Below, piece by piece: positions 16,978-25,351 of a DNA stretch of 64,000 nt. Every line of letters begins with the position of its first letter. The first letter of the stretch is position 1. The DNA comes from Cellulosilyticum sp. (lineage in GTDB: Bacteria > Bacillota > Clostridia > Lachnospirales > Cellulosilyticaceae). The DNA is taken from positions 1 through 64,000 of the forward strand of contig SVDC01000020.1 in assembly GCA_015058045.1 (NCBI GenBank). Direction: 5' to 3'. The notes under the pieces are model-generated. The model was given only the letters and a program-made list of their open reading frames with translations. It was not told the origin of the DNA and did not search any database. The position numbers and the translations under genes are program-made.

Positions 16978-17190
16978 CTAATTTCCTATTAAGAAATCTA
17001 AAACATTCCATCCATCACTAGATTGTGCTTTATAAAGCTCTGTAAAACCACACTTCGTACAACTAATAGTAATAAATTTTTTATTTTGTACATCAAATAA
17101 TTTTGCAAAATTTCCCCCAGTTGCTTGAAATTGATCTGATTCGTAATTCTTGTTATTACATTTAGGACATATATATTGCTTTTGTTCCAT
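16978..17190 (-). CDS. Small Zn-ribbon protein (DUF2082-like)
   Basis: 70 residues with two zinc knuckles: CPKC at about 8-11 and CTKC near 45-48, separated by a beta-rich middle (TGGNFAKLFDVQNKKFITIS). The pattern matches the small family annotated as nucleic-acid-binding Zn-ribbon proteins (DUF2082). No function is established for it. The start ATG follows a purine-rich stretch (aggagtgaaataaaaATG). It is a single gene with the broken hydrolase directly after it. Confidence 0.75.
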   Translation of the reverse strand: MEQKQYICPKCNNKNYESDQFQATGGNFAKLFDVQNKKFITISCTKCGFTELYKAQSSDGWNVLDFLIGN

Positions 17191-17315
17191 TTTTATTTCA
17201 CTCCTTATTCTAATATTTTAATTATTATTTCCAGAATATTCTTTTTAAGATTATAGAACATTTAATCATCAAATGCAATGCTGCTCTCTCTATTGATCAA
17301 ACTGAAAACCCAATC

Positions 17316-17377
17316 AAAAAGACTCTTAAATGATAGGAGCGCATTTTAATTTTAAGCCTATCTATTTAAAAGTCTTT
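17316..17377 (-). terminator. Terminator of the M20 amidohydrolase gene
   Basis: A long imperfect hairpin with arms at 17318-17337 and 17357-17377, followed on the minus strand by a short T run. It starts 26 bp past the amidohydrolase stop codon. Confidence 0.6.
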
Positions 17378-17402
17378 ATGAATCTATATAAATCATTCCT
17401 TT

Positions 17403-18587
17403 TCATTGATGATGTTTTAACCACATCATGGCACTATAAGCATGCATAGCTGCCCCTGTCACCAAAATCTCTTCATTAAATACAACCTGTGGATGGTGCA
17501 TTGGCATACCATATAGTGGGTCTTCCTGTTTAGTCCCTGCTCCTAACATAAAGTACACACTTGGGACTTCATAAGCATAGGATGCAAAATCCTCTGATCC
17601 CATACCACCTCCTTCAAAGGAAATAACAGATTGTTCACCTACAATCTCTTTGACATAAGAAGCTACCTCATTCGCAAGCTCTGTGTCATTCTTAAGGGGT
17701 GGTACAGAAGACATTTCTTCAAGCTTAGCTTCTCCTCTAAAGAGTTTAGCAGTAGATACCGTAATCTCCTCCATACGTTTAAAAATAAAGTCACCTATTT
17801 CTCTAGATAAACTTCTAATGGTACCTTCCATCACGACTTGATTTGGAATAATATTAGCTGCTTCCCCTCCAACAAATTTTCCAATGGTTACAACAGCAGA
17901 CTGAGTTGCAGAAATCTCTCTACTAATGATTTCTTGTAAAGAAAGATAAATATGTGCCGCAATATTAATAGGGTCTACCCCTAATTCTGGCATAGCGCCA
18001 TGACATCCCATTCCATTCACTGTAATTCTAAAGCGTATACACCCTGCTATACTAGTATCTAATCCATATAAAACCACATTAGTTGGCGTGCCTGAGTGAA
18101 CATGAAGTGCCATTGCTGCATCTACCTTTGGATTTTCAAGTACACCTGCCTTAAGCATCTTTTTAGCACCTGTAAATCCTTCTTCATCTGGTTGAAAAAC
18201 CAATTTAACGGTTCCTTCAATTTCATCTTCAAATTCCCTTAGTAACTTAGCTGCTCCTAAAAGCATGGTAGCGTGCATATCATGTCCACAAGCATGCATA
18301 CTCCCATTAGTTGCTTTAAAATCACAAGTAGTTTCTTCAGCTATAGGTAATGAATCCATATCTGCTCTTAAAAGGAAAGTCTTGCCTGGCTTTTTTCCAC
18401 CTATTGTGGCAACAATACCACTTTCGCAAATCTCTTCTGGCTGATAACCAAACGCCTCTAGCTTTTGTTTGACAAAGGCTGTCGTCTTAGGTAAATGTGC
18501 CCCAACTTCTGGATTAGAGTGAATATGTCTTCTTATTTCTATCAGTTCATCTTTTAATAATTTTGCACTTTCTAGCATCTTTTTCAT
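17403..18587 (-). CDS. M20 family amidohydrolase
   Basis: 394-residue metal-dependent amidohydrolase of the M20D type (aminoacylase, hippuricase and IAA-amino acid hydrolase group). The metal site is visible: HACGHDMHATML near residue 100, a DEEG motif (QPDEEGFTGAKKML), a conserved His in MALHVHSG near 160 and a late His in MPMHHPQVVF. The dimerisation insert sits between about 185 and 295. Such enzymes split N-acyl amino acids in the cytoplasm; no signal peptide is seen. It has its own terminator and looks monocistronic. The substrate cannot be predicted beyond the subfamily. Confidence 0.9.
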   Translation of the reverse strand: MKKMLESAKLLKDELIEIRRHIHSNPEVGAHLPKTTAFVKQKLEAFGYQPEEICESGIVATIGGKKPGKTFLLRADMDSLPIAEETTCDFKATNGSMHACGHDMHATMLLGAAKLLREFEDEIEGTVKLVFQPDEEGFTGAKKMLKAGVLENPKVDAAMALHVHSGTPTNVVLYGLDTSIAGCIRFRITVNGMGCHGAMPELGVDPINIAAHIYLSLQEIISREISATQSAVVTIGKFVGGEAANIIPNQVVMEGTIRSLSREIGDFIFKRMEEITVSTAKLFRGEAKLEEMSSVPPLKNDTELANEVASYVKEIVGEQSVISFEGGGMGSEDFASYAYEVPSVYFMLGAGTKQEDPLYGMPMHHPQVVFNEEILVTGAAMHAYSAMMWLKHHQ

Positions 18588-18654
18588 AAGGTCACCTCAT
18601 ATGTAGTATTCGTTGTTTTAATCATATTAATCATTTCATTCAACTATATACTAC

Positions 18655-19686
18655 TTATTTCTTGCCTACAATCATAAAATGAGGACTCATTCCTATAGTA
18701 GATTCTTCTGTTTCTGTTTTTCTTATAATATCTAGTAGAATTTTTTGACTCTTATCATCTTCCCACTTTTGATTTAATTCTGGTGTAAACCAAATAATCC
18801 CTTCTATTGGATACTGATGTAATACATTGATTCCAGCTCCCTTCATCTCATCCCTTAAACCCTTTACAGTATGAAAGTAAGATTGTGAAATCAAATAAGG
18901 ATATTGCTCGGGTCTAATATGTACACCTGTTTTTAATTCTCTATCAATCATTTCCCTGTACACTTCATCATCTAAATAATTATTCTCTTTTCCATAAGTG
19001 GATAATGCCCAAGTCGTTGAGCTAAACTTAGAAATGCCTGTTACAATCAGTACCCCATCTTTTTTTAAAACTCTTTTAGCTTCCTCAAGTACCCGCTTTC
19101 TTTCTGTTTGATTTTGGAGGTGATAAAGCGGTCCCATTAATAGTACGACATCTGCACTATTATCCATTCTATTTAAACATCTTGCATCACATACTTCTGC
19201 TATAAATTGATTTTTATAATGATGCTTTGCATAGCCTATGGATTCTTTCACAAAATCTAATAAATGGACTTCATGCCCCATTTTGGCAAGCCATGCTGAA
19301 TAAACACCAATCCCTCCTCCTATATCATAAATTATACATTTCTTTTGAGGTAAATGTCTCATAATTAATTCTTTACTTCTTTCAAACTCTATCCGTCCAA
19401 GACCTCTTTCTAATCTGCCAAGTTCTGCTCCACCACTATAAAATTCATAAACTTCATCCATACTTTCTTCCTCCTTTTCATTAGCAGATAATAAAGTATC
19501 TACAGATACCTGTAACACATTGGATAATTCTAGAAGAAGTTCTACATTAGGATAGGTACTCCCTTGCTCCCATTTAGATACAGCTTGATAAGATACATGA
19601 AGGGCATTGGCCACTTGTTGTTGTGTCAGTCCTAGTTCTCTACGCTTATTTGCTATAAATCTTCCAATTTTTTTGCTATCTAACAT
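18655..19686 (-). CDS. XRE-type HTH domain fused to a SAM-dependent methyltransferase
   Basis: 343 residues in two parts. Residues 1-65 are a Cro/CI-type HTH (LGLTQQQVANALHVSYQAVSKWEQGSTYPN). After a linker, residues 90-260 are a class I methyltransferase with motif I IIYDIGGGIGVYSAWLA, motif II HLLDFVKESI, and VVLLMGPLYHLQ for motif IV, similar to small-molecule methyltransferases. Such fusions occur in Firmicutes, but the substrate is not known. The gene is divergent from the ABC-F gene, with about 310 bp between them including a perfect palindrome. A regulator that senses SAM or its substrate, or a resistance methyltransferase under its own control, are both conceivable. Confidence 0.85.
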   Translation of the reverse strand: MLDSKKIGRFIANKRRELGLTQQQVANALHVSYQAVSKWEQGSTYPNVELLLELSNVLQVSVDTLLSANEKEEESMDEVYEFYSGGAELGRLERGLGRIEFERSKELIMRHLPQKKCIIYDIGGGIGVYSAWLAKMGHEVHLLDFVKESIGYAKHHYKNQFIAEVCDARCLNRMDNSADVVLLMGPLYHLQNQTERKRVLEEAKRVLKKDGVLIVTGISKFSSTTWALSTYGKENNYLDDEVYREMIDRELKTGVHIRPEQYPYLISQSYFHTVKGLRDEMKGAGINVLHQYPIEGIIWFTPELNQKWEDDKSQKILLDIIRKTETEESTIGMSPHFMIVGKK

Positions 19687-19753
19687 ATTACTCTCCTCCT
19701 TTTAAGCTATTATAGATAGGATGTGCTTACTTCTCAATAACTTATTTTTTGAT

Positions 19754-19796
19754 AAAATCTACACCACTCAACACCAGGTTGAGTGGTGTAGATTTT
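19754..19796. repeat. Perfect 19-bp inverted repeat in divergent intergenic region
   Basis: The arms at 19754-19772 and 19778-19796 are exact complements with a 5-base spacer. It lies between the divergent XRE-methyltransferase and ABC-F genes, upstream of the ABC-F promoter and about 70 bp from the XRE gene start. Neither side has a clear T run. It could be an operator, a leader hairpin for the XRE gene or a weak two-way terminator. Confidence 0.7.
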
Positions 19797-19825
19797 GCGC
19801 TCAAATTTCTACTACTATTAGAAGA

Positions 19826-19854
19826 TTGAAAGTCCCTATAAACAATGTTATACT
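19826..19854 (+). promoter_or_regulatory. Sigma-A type promoter of the ABC-F gene
   Basis: TTGAAA (19826-19831) and TATACT (19849-19854) are 17 bp apart. Transcription should begin near 19861, leaving a leader of about 135 nt that contains a terminator hairpin. Confidence 0.75.
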
Positions 19855-19910
19855 AATATCCATATTAGGATAAACTATTTAAATAAAAACACTTTAAACA
19901 TAGCATAAAA

Positions 19911-19974
19911 CTCCACGAATGGTTTAAACGGAGTGACTATATAAGAGGGAGCTTATTTTTATAAGCTCTTTTTT
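19911..19974 (+). promoter_or_regulatory. Transcription attenuator in the ABC-F leader
   Basis: GAGCTTAT (19949-19956) pairs with ATAAGCTC (19961-19968), followed by six T (19969-19974), an intrinsic terminator 21 bp before the start codon. Upstream, ACTCC (around 19910-19914) can pair with GGAGT (19930-19934) or with GGGAG in the terminator arm, which would give an antiterminator. This resembles the antibiotic-responsive leaders known for ABC-F resistance genes. I see only a two-codon ATG reading frame in the leader, without a ribosome binding site. Confidence 0.6.
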
Positions 19975-19995
19975 AACGATACGAAAGGAATTACT

Positions 19996-21741
19996 ATGAT
20001 CAAAGCCCAACACTTATCTTACTCATATCCACAAAAGGATTTATTTCATGATATTACTTTTACTTTAGAAGATGGACAACACTGTGCATTTATAGGCGTA
20101 AGCGGTAGTGGTAAAAGTACACTGGCTGATATCATCATGGATCCAGAAAAATATATGTATACTGGGGACTTAGAAATAATGCCAAATTGTCAAATTGGCT
20201 ATGTGAATCAGTTTGCTGATATGACGCAATTGCAAGACATGACTGTTTTTGACTATATTGCTCAAGATTTTATCAAATTCCAAAATAAGATAGCTGCTAT
20301 TTGCACAAAAATGGAAACAGCCGAAGATCTTGATACTTTACTGGAACACTATCAACACACTTTAGACGCCTATGAAGCCATTGGTGGTGATGACTTTGAA
20401 AGCATTATTGATAAAAAACTTTACCTAGCTGATTTAACCAAACTTAGGGACTTATCCGTTTTAACACTTAGTGGCGGTGAGTTTAAACTCGTTCAGATTA
20501 TCAAAGAAATGCTTAGTCGTCCTTCTTTATTGATTATGGATGAACCTGATGTCTTCTTAGATTTTGAGAACCTTAATTCCCTTAAAAGTCTTATTAATTC
20601 ACACAAAGGTACTCTTTTAGTCATTACCCATAATCGTTATTTACTTAATAACTGCTTTAATAAGATTTTACATCTTGAAAATATGGAGCTTCAAGAATTT
20701 GATGGCAGCTATATCGAATATAACTACTCTCTTCTTGAACGAAAAATCGAATTACAAGAGCTTGCCCATAAGGATACAGAAGAAATCAAACGTAATGAAG
20801 AACTGATTGACCGCCTTAGAACAGCCGCTACAAACTATGATGATGCTTCTAGAGGAAAATCTCTTAAAGCTCGTATTAAAATTCAAGAACGTTTAGAAGC
20901 GCGTAGAATTAAAGCCCCATTTGTAGAAATTAAGCAACCTAATATTGTTCTTTCTACAAACAAGCCAATAGAAAGTGAAACGGCATTGACCGTTAATGGA
21001 TATCACGTAGCATTTGAGCATCCACTCTTAGAAAATGTATGCTTTGAAATCGGGGCAACCGATAAGGTCGCTTTAATTGGTGCCAATGGAACAGGGAAAA
21101 CCACTTTACTTCGTGATCTCTATAAAAAACAACATCCAAGCATTCATGTAAACGAAAATATTGAAATGGCTTATGTGTCACAATTACAAGGTGAAACGCT
21201 TGATGAAACTTCTACTATTATGGATACCTTCTTAGAACTTGGCTTTGAAACACCTGCTGATGTTTTAGCTTATCTTTCTGAGTATGGTTTTCATGAAGAT
21301 ATGATGCAGCAAAAAATTAGCTCATTATCAGGTGGTGAAAAAAATCTCCTTCAACTCGCTATAATTTCTCTTGGTGAGGCGAATATGCTCCTTCTAGATG
21401 AGCCTACAAGCCATTTAGACACTTATGCTCAGCTTGCTTTAGAAGAAGCCATCAAAAATTATAATGGCGCGATCTTAATGATTTCCCACGACTTCTACTC
21501 TATTGCAAACTGTATGGATTATGTTCTCATCATTGAAGATCAAACCATTCGTAGAATGAGTATGCGTAAGTTTAGAAAAATGATTTATGCACGTCATTTT
21601 GATAAAGATTATTTAGAAATCGAGCAAAAGAAAAAAGAAATTGAACTGAAAATTGCTAGAGCTTTAAAAGACAATAACTTTACGCTTGCTGAAAGCTTAT
21701 TTGAAACATTAGAACCTCTGGTAAAAAGTTTATCTAACTAG
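19996..21741 (+). CDS. ABC-F family ATPase, antibiotic-resistance-like
   Basis: 581 residues with two ABC ATPase domains and no membrane segment, as in ABC-F translation factors. Domain 1 has Walker A GVSGSGKST near 35-43, signature LSGGEFKL and Walker B LLIMDEPDVFLD. A charged linker at about 235-325 would be the P-site tRNA interaction motif. Domain 2 has GANGTGKTT, signature LSGGEKNL and LLLDEPTSHLD. ABC-F proteins bind the ribosome E site; some displace macrolide, lincosamide or pleuromutilin drugs, others are housekeeping factors. The attenuator in the leader supports an inducible, resistance-type role here. The start has aaaggaattact before ATG. It is one of only two confidently coding plus-strand genes. 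Confidence 0.88.
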   Translation: MIKAQHLSYSYPQKDLFHDITFTLEDGQHCAFIGVSGSGKSTLADIIMDPEKYMYTGDLEIMPNCQIGYVNQFADMTQLQDMTVFDYIAQDFIKFQNKIAAICTKMETAEDLDTLLEHYQHTLDAYEAIGGDDFESIIDKKLYLADLTKLRDLSVLTLSGGEFKLVQIIKEMLSRPSLLIMDEPDVFLDFENLNSLKSLINSHKGTLLVITHNRYLLNNCFNKILHLENMELQEFDGSYIEYNYSLLERKIELQELAHKDTEEIKRNEELIDRLRTAATNYDDASRGKSLKARIKIQERLEARRIKAPFVEIKQPNIVLSTNKPIESETALTVNGYHVAFEHPLLENVCFEIGATDKVALIGANGTGKTTLLRDLYKKQHPSIHVNENIEMAYVSQLQGETLDETSTIMDTFLELGFETPADVLAYLSEYGFHEDMMQQKISSLSGGEKNLLQLAIISLGEANMLLLDEPTSHLDTYAQLALEEAIKNYNGAILMISHDFYSIANCMDYVLIIEDQTIRRMSMRKFRKMIYARHFDKDYLEIEQKKKEIELKIARALKDNNFTLAESLFETLEPLVKSLSN

Positions 21742-21767
21742 TCCTTAAAACTTTCTAAATACCCTCA

Positions 21768-21819
21768 GAACAGAAAATAGGATATGAGTTTGCACAAACT
21801 CATATCCTATTTTCTGTTA
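21768..21819. terminator. Bidirectional terminator between convergent genes
   Basis: Exact complementary 23-base arms at 21770-21792 and 21795-21817. It lies between the ABC-F gene and the convergent ABC exporter gene and can serve both. Confidence 0.85.
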
Positions 21820-21852
21820 TACTTATGTGAAGCTATCCTTTTAAACGTCAAC

Positions 21853-23586
21853 CTATAACTTCCATCCTACTGCAAGCTCTCTTGTTTGAATAAAGCGTCT
21901 ATAAATCCCCTCTTGTTTCATTAGTTCCTCATGATTACCCTTTTGCACAATCTTTCCCTGATCCACTACTAAAATCTGATCGGCATGACGTACTGTTTTA
22001 AGTCTATGTGCAATCATTAAGATAGTCTTTTCTTTAGTAAGTTCCCTAACAGCTGTAACCAGTTCTCTTTCATTTTCTGGATCTACATTAGCTGTAGCTT
22101 CATCTAATATAATAATAGGGGCATCTTTCATAATTGCTCTAGCTATAGATAATCTTTGTTTTTCACCCCCAGAAAGACTTGTACCACCTTCTCCAATAAC
22201 CGTCTCATAACCTTGTGGAAGGTTCATAATAAATTCATGACAACAGGCTTTCTTGGCTGCCTCAATCACTTTTTCCATTGGTGCCTCTGGCTGACCAAAG
22301 CGAATATTATTGGCAACAGTATCTTGGAATAAGTATACATTTTGGAATACAAAGCTAAAATGTGACATTAAGCTATCCATACTATAATCTTTTACATTAA
22401 TGCCACCTAATTTGACGCTCCCTTTCTGTACATCCCAAAACCTAGACATTAACTTACAAAGTGTGCTTTTACCACCACCACTTGGTCCGATAATCGCTGT
22501 TGTTGTTTTCTCAGGAATATGAATTGAAACATCATCGATAATTTTACGCTGTTCATAAGAAAAACTGACATGTTCTAAATCAATGTCATGATTTACTGGA
22601 TGCTGCACCCTACCACTAATATCCATAGGTTCTAATGCCAAAATGGCACTAGCTTTGCTTACTGATATATCCACTTGTCTAAGCAGTGAGGAATAATTTC
22701 CTGCAGCATCTAGACTACTATAAAGCATAAAGGAACCTATCATCATCATGATACAGTTTATAAGACTCATAGAACCCTGTATATAGAAGATTAACGACAT
22801 GGCACACATCATTACACCAGTCATTTTGGTGATAAAATTTTGTAGACACATAAAAGGAATAAAATGAATCTCACAGCCAAAATTACATTTCACATTTTCA
22901 TCAATTGCCTGGTTAATTTTTTTTGCTGTTTTTCCTACCAGTTGATAAGACTTTACTTCAAGAATCCCTTGAAGATATTCTAAAATTACTTCTACCAAGT
23001 GACTATCTGACACATCCTTTAGAGGAATTAATTTTTTAGATTGATGTTGCAATCCCCTATTGGCCATAAGAAACAATCCTACCCCTACTAAAATAATACA
23101 TCCTATTCTCCAATCAAATAAGAATACCATAAGTGTAATCACTAGAGTTGTTAAGATGCCTTGTGTTGCCATCATAACCACTCTAGTCGCTACATCTGAA
23201 AGGCTTTCCATTGTATTGGTTGTCACAGAGGTAATATAACCTAAGCTATTTTTATTGAAGTAACCCATTGGCAAATAACGTAAATGCTCTGCAATCTCAA
23301 TTCTTTTATTGGCACAAGTTCCATATCCTGCTTCTGTTTGTAACATCGTCGCACGGTATTTTACAATAGCACAACCTATAATCCCTATAAGCATTAAGCC
23401 AAAACTTCCCCAAATGGCTTGGTTACTTACGTCTTCATTTAATAATGCTGTTATCATCATGGCGGCAGCTGGTATTTTTATTGCTTCAAAAAAAGCTTGT
23501 GCTGTACCATAAACCAACGATAAATAAAACTTTCGCTTATTTACTTTACCACAAAATTCAAAAAATCTTTTAAAAATACTAAGCAA
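21853..23586 (-). CDS. ABC exporter-fold transporter, second subunit (YbtQ/IrtB-like)
   Basis: 577 residues from TTG at 23586, which has AAGGGGG nine bases upstream; GTG at 23595 overlaps that site. A six-helix exporter-type membrane domain (about 20-300) is followed by an ATPase domain with Walker A GPSGGGKST, signature SLSGGEKQRLSIARA and Walker B IIILDEATANVD. Its start overlaps the end of the preceding exporter gene by 8 bp, so the two likely form a heterodimer. Next to an AraC regulator and an ECF transporter, the pair resembles yersiniabactin YbtP/YbtQ or IrtAB, exporter-fold proteins that import metal-siderophore complexes. That import role is an inference from neighbourhood; drug export is the default alternative. 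Confidence 0.85.
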   Translation of the reverse strand: MLSIFKRFFEFCGKVNKRKFYLSLVYGTAQAFFEAIKIPAAAMMITALLNEDVSNQAIWGSFGLMLIGIIGCAIVKYRATMLQTEAGYGTCANKRIEIAEHLRYLPMGYFNKNSLGYITSVTTNTMESLSDVATRVVMMATQGILTTLVITLMVFLFDWRIGCIILVGVGLFLMANRGLQHQSKKLIPLKDVSDSHLVEVILEYLQGILEVKSYQLVGKTAKKINQAIDENVKCNFGCEIHFIPFMCLQNFITKMTGVMMCAMSLIFYIQGSMSLINCIMMMIGSFMLYSSLDAAGNYSSLLRQVDISVSKASAILALEPMDISGRVQHPVNHDIDLEHVSFSYEQRKIIDDVSIHIPEKTTTAIIGPSGGGKSTLCKLMSRFWDVQKGSVKLGGINVKDYSMDSLMSHFSFVFQNVYLFQDTVANNIRFGQPEAPMEKVIEAAKKACCHEFIMNLPQGYETVIGEGGTSLSGGEKQRLSIARAIMKDAPIIILDEATANVDPENERELVTAVRELTKEKTILMIAHRLKTVRHADQILVVDQGKIVQKGNHEELMKQEGIYRRFIQTRELAVGWKL

Positions 23587-25351
23587 TACCAACACCCCCT
23601 TCTTTTGTTTCTGCGTGATCTTTTACTGCAATATGTGCCTGCCACATTTCTTTATAAAGTGGACATGTATCTAGTAACTCTTCTTGTGTTCCCCGTGCTT
23701 CTATTTGCCCATCCTTTACTACAAAAATTTGATCTGCATCACAAATTGTAGAAAGCCTATGCGCAATAACAATCAAGGTTTTACCCTGAACAAGTTTAGC
23801 TACTGATGCCTGCACTAATGCCTCATTTTCTGGATCGGTATAGGCAGTTGCCTCATCTAAAATAACAATTGGTGCATCCTTTAACATAGCTCTAGCAATG
23901 GCAATTCTTTGACGTTCACCTCCAGATAAATGACCACCTGCACCACCTACTACTGTTTCATAACCCTTTTCTAATCCCATAATAAATTCATGACAGCCAC
24001 TTCGCCTAGCCACTTCCTCTACTTGCTGGTTTGTTGCTCTTGGATTACCCATTCGAATATTTTCTCTAATCGTTTCATCAAATAGATAGTTATCTTGAGA
24101 CACATATGCTATCTTTTTCGTATAGTCATCTAATGGTAGTGCCTTTATATCCACATTTCCAATTGTAATAGAGCCAGAACTTACATCCCATAAAGATGCA
24201 ATTAGCTTAGCAATAGTAGATTTTCCACTTCCTGAAGGACCAACAAGTGCATTAATGGTACCTGGCTTAACCATCATATTAATACCATGCAGAACCTCCT
24301 TCTCATGATAGGCAAAACTAACATTATTCAGTTCAAGTGTATAGTCCTTAGGTTGCATATTACTGCTTTGTGGCCTATTTAATTCTTCCTGCTCTAGAAT
24401 ACTAGCCACTTCCCCAATAATTGTACCGATTTTTGCAAAATCATCGGAGTAAGACATACAAGTAATAAGAGGAGAAACAAGTCCCAGGGATAAAATCATA
24501 ATTAAGATAAAATCTGGAGCACTAAGCGATCCCCCTCTACAAAGCAATCCACCTATTGGTAAAATTCCAATTAATGTACTAGGAAAAATTGAAATTGCCA
24601 AGCAAAAAAAGATATTAGCTTTTCTCATCCACTCTATATAACACTCAGCCCCTTCTTTTGCAGCAGAAACAAATCTTTCATAAGAGCTCTCTGCCTTTCC
24701 AAATGCTTTAATTACCTCGATTCCACTAATATACTCTACTGCCGTATCATTTAATTTCTTTGTTTTCTCTATAGTATTCTTATAGCTTGCTTCATAGTCA
24801 ATCGTCATTCCCATATAGCATAAAAAACCTAGTGGCAATGTAATGAGTGCTACAAGAGCCATCCTCCAATCTATCAGCGCAATATAGAGAATCATCCCTA
24901 GTGGGATCAATAAATTAGAAGTAAATTCTGGTAAAATATGTGCGAGTGTTGTTTCAATACTGTCAATTCGCTCTACTAGTGTATTTTTCAAACTTCCTGA
25001 TGGTGTATCTAATATGTAACCTAATGGCAGCCTAGAAAGTTTTTCACATACCTGTTTACGAATCGTACCTAGTACATGAAAAGTTGCTTTATGAGATAAT
25101 GTTGTAGAAATACCATGGAATAAAACACGCATCGCCCAAAATATTGCCATTTCAATACACTGGTGCATGTAGAACATTAACTCTCTATTGCCTTCTAGTA
25201 ACTGTCTAGTCATATTACCTATATAAATATAAGGCATGATACTGCAAAAAACACCTACTAATGCACAGACTACACTTCCTACATACATCCATTTATGTTG
25301 GCTTGCAAATTCCTTAAGCCAATCTATTGTTGTTTTTTTACTCTTACTCAA
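23579..25351 (-). CDS. ABC exporter-fold transporter, first subunit (YbtP/IrtA-like)
   Basis: 590 residues from TTG at 25351, set by the AGAAAGGAG site eight bases upstream. The start lies within the end of the ECF ATPase gene. Six membrane helices (about 20-300) are followed by an ATPase domain: Walker A GPSGSGKST, Q-loop YVSQDNYLF, signature HLSGGERQRIAIARA, Walker B IVILDEATAYTD and H-switch IAHRLS. Both this and the partner appear to have catalytic glutamates, so this is not a degenerate-site heterodimer. The tight overlap with both neighbours shows one transcription and translation unit with the ECF genes, as in iron-siderophore loci of streptococci and other Firmicutes. Confidence 0.86.
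   Translation of the reverse strand: MSKSKKTTIDWLKEFASQHKWMYVGSVVCALVGVFCSIMPYIYIGNMTRQLLEGNRELMFYMHQCIEMAIFWAMRVLFHGISTTLSHKATFHVLGTIRKQVCEKLSRLPLGYILDTPSGSLKNTLVERIDSIETTLAHILPEFTSNLLIPLGMILYIALIDWRMALVALITLPLGFLCYMGMTIDYEASYKNTIEKTKKLNDTAVEYISGIEVIKAFGKAESSYERFVSAAKEGAECYIEWMRKANIFFCLAISIFPSTLIGILPIGGLLCRGGSLSAPDFILIMILSLGLVSPLITCMSYSDDFAKIGTIIGEVASILEQEELNRPQSSNMQPKDYTLELNNVSFAYHEKEVLHGINMMVKPGTINALVGPSGSGKSTIAKLIASLWDVSSGSITIGNVDIKALPLDDYTKKIAYVSQDNYLFDETIRENIRMGNPRATNQQVEEVARRSGCHEFIMGLEKGYETVVGGAGGHLSGGERQRIAIARAMLKDAPIVILDEATAYTDPENEALVQASVAKLVQGKTLIVIAHRLSTICDADQIFVVKDGQIEARGTQEELLDTCPLYKEMWQAHIAVKDHAETKEGGVGIA

Noticed and set aside
21768..21819. Long perfect inverted repeat as a possible mobile element or CRISPR repeat
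   Set aside because: It is single, lies between convergent genes and behaves as a shared terminator.
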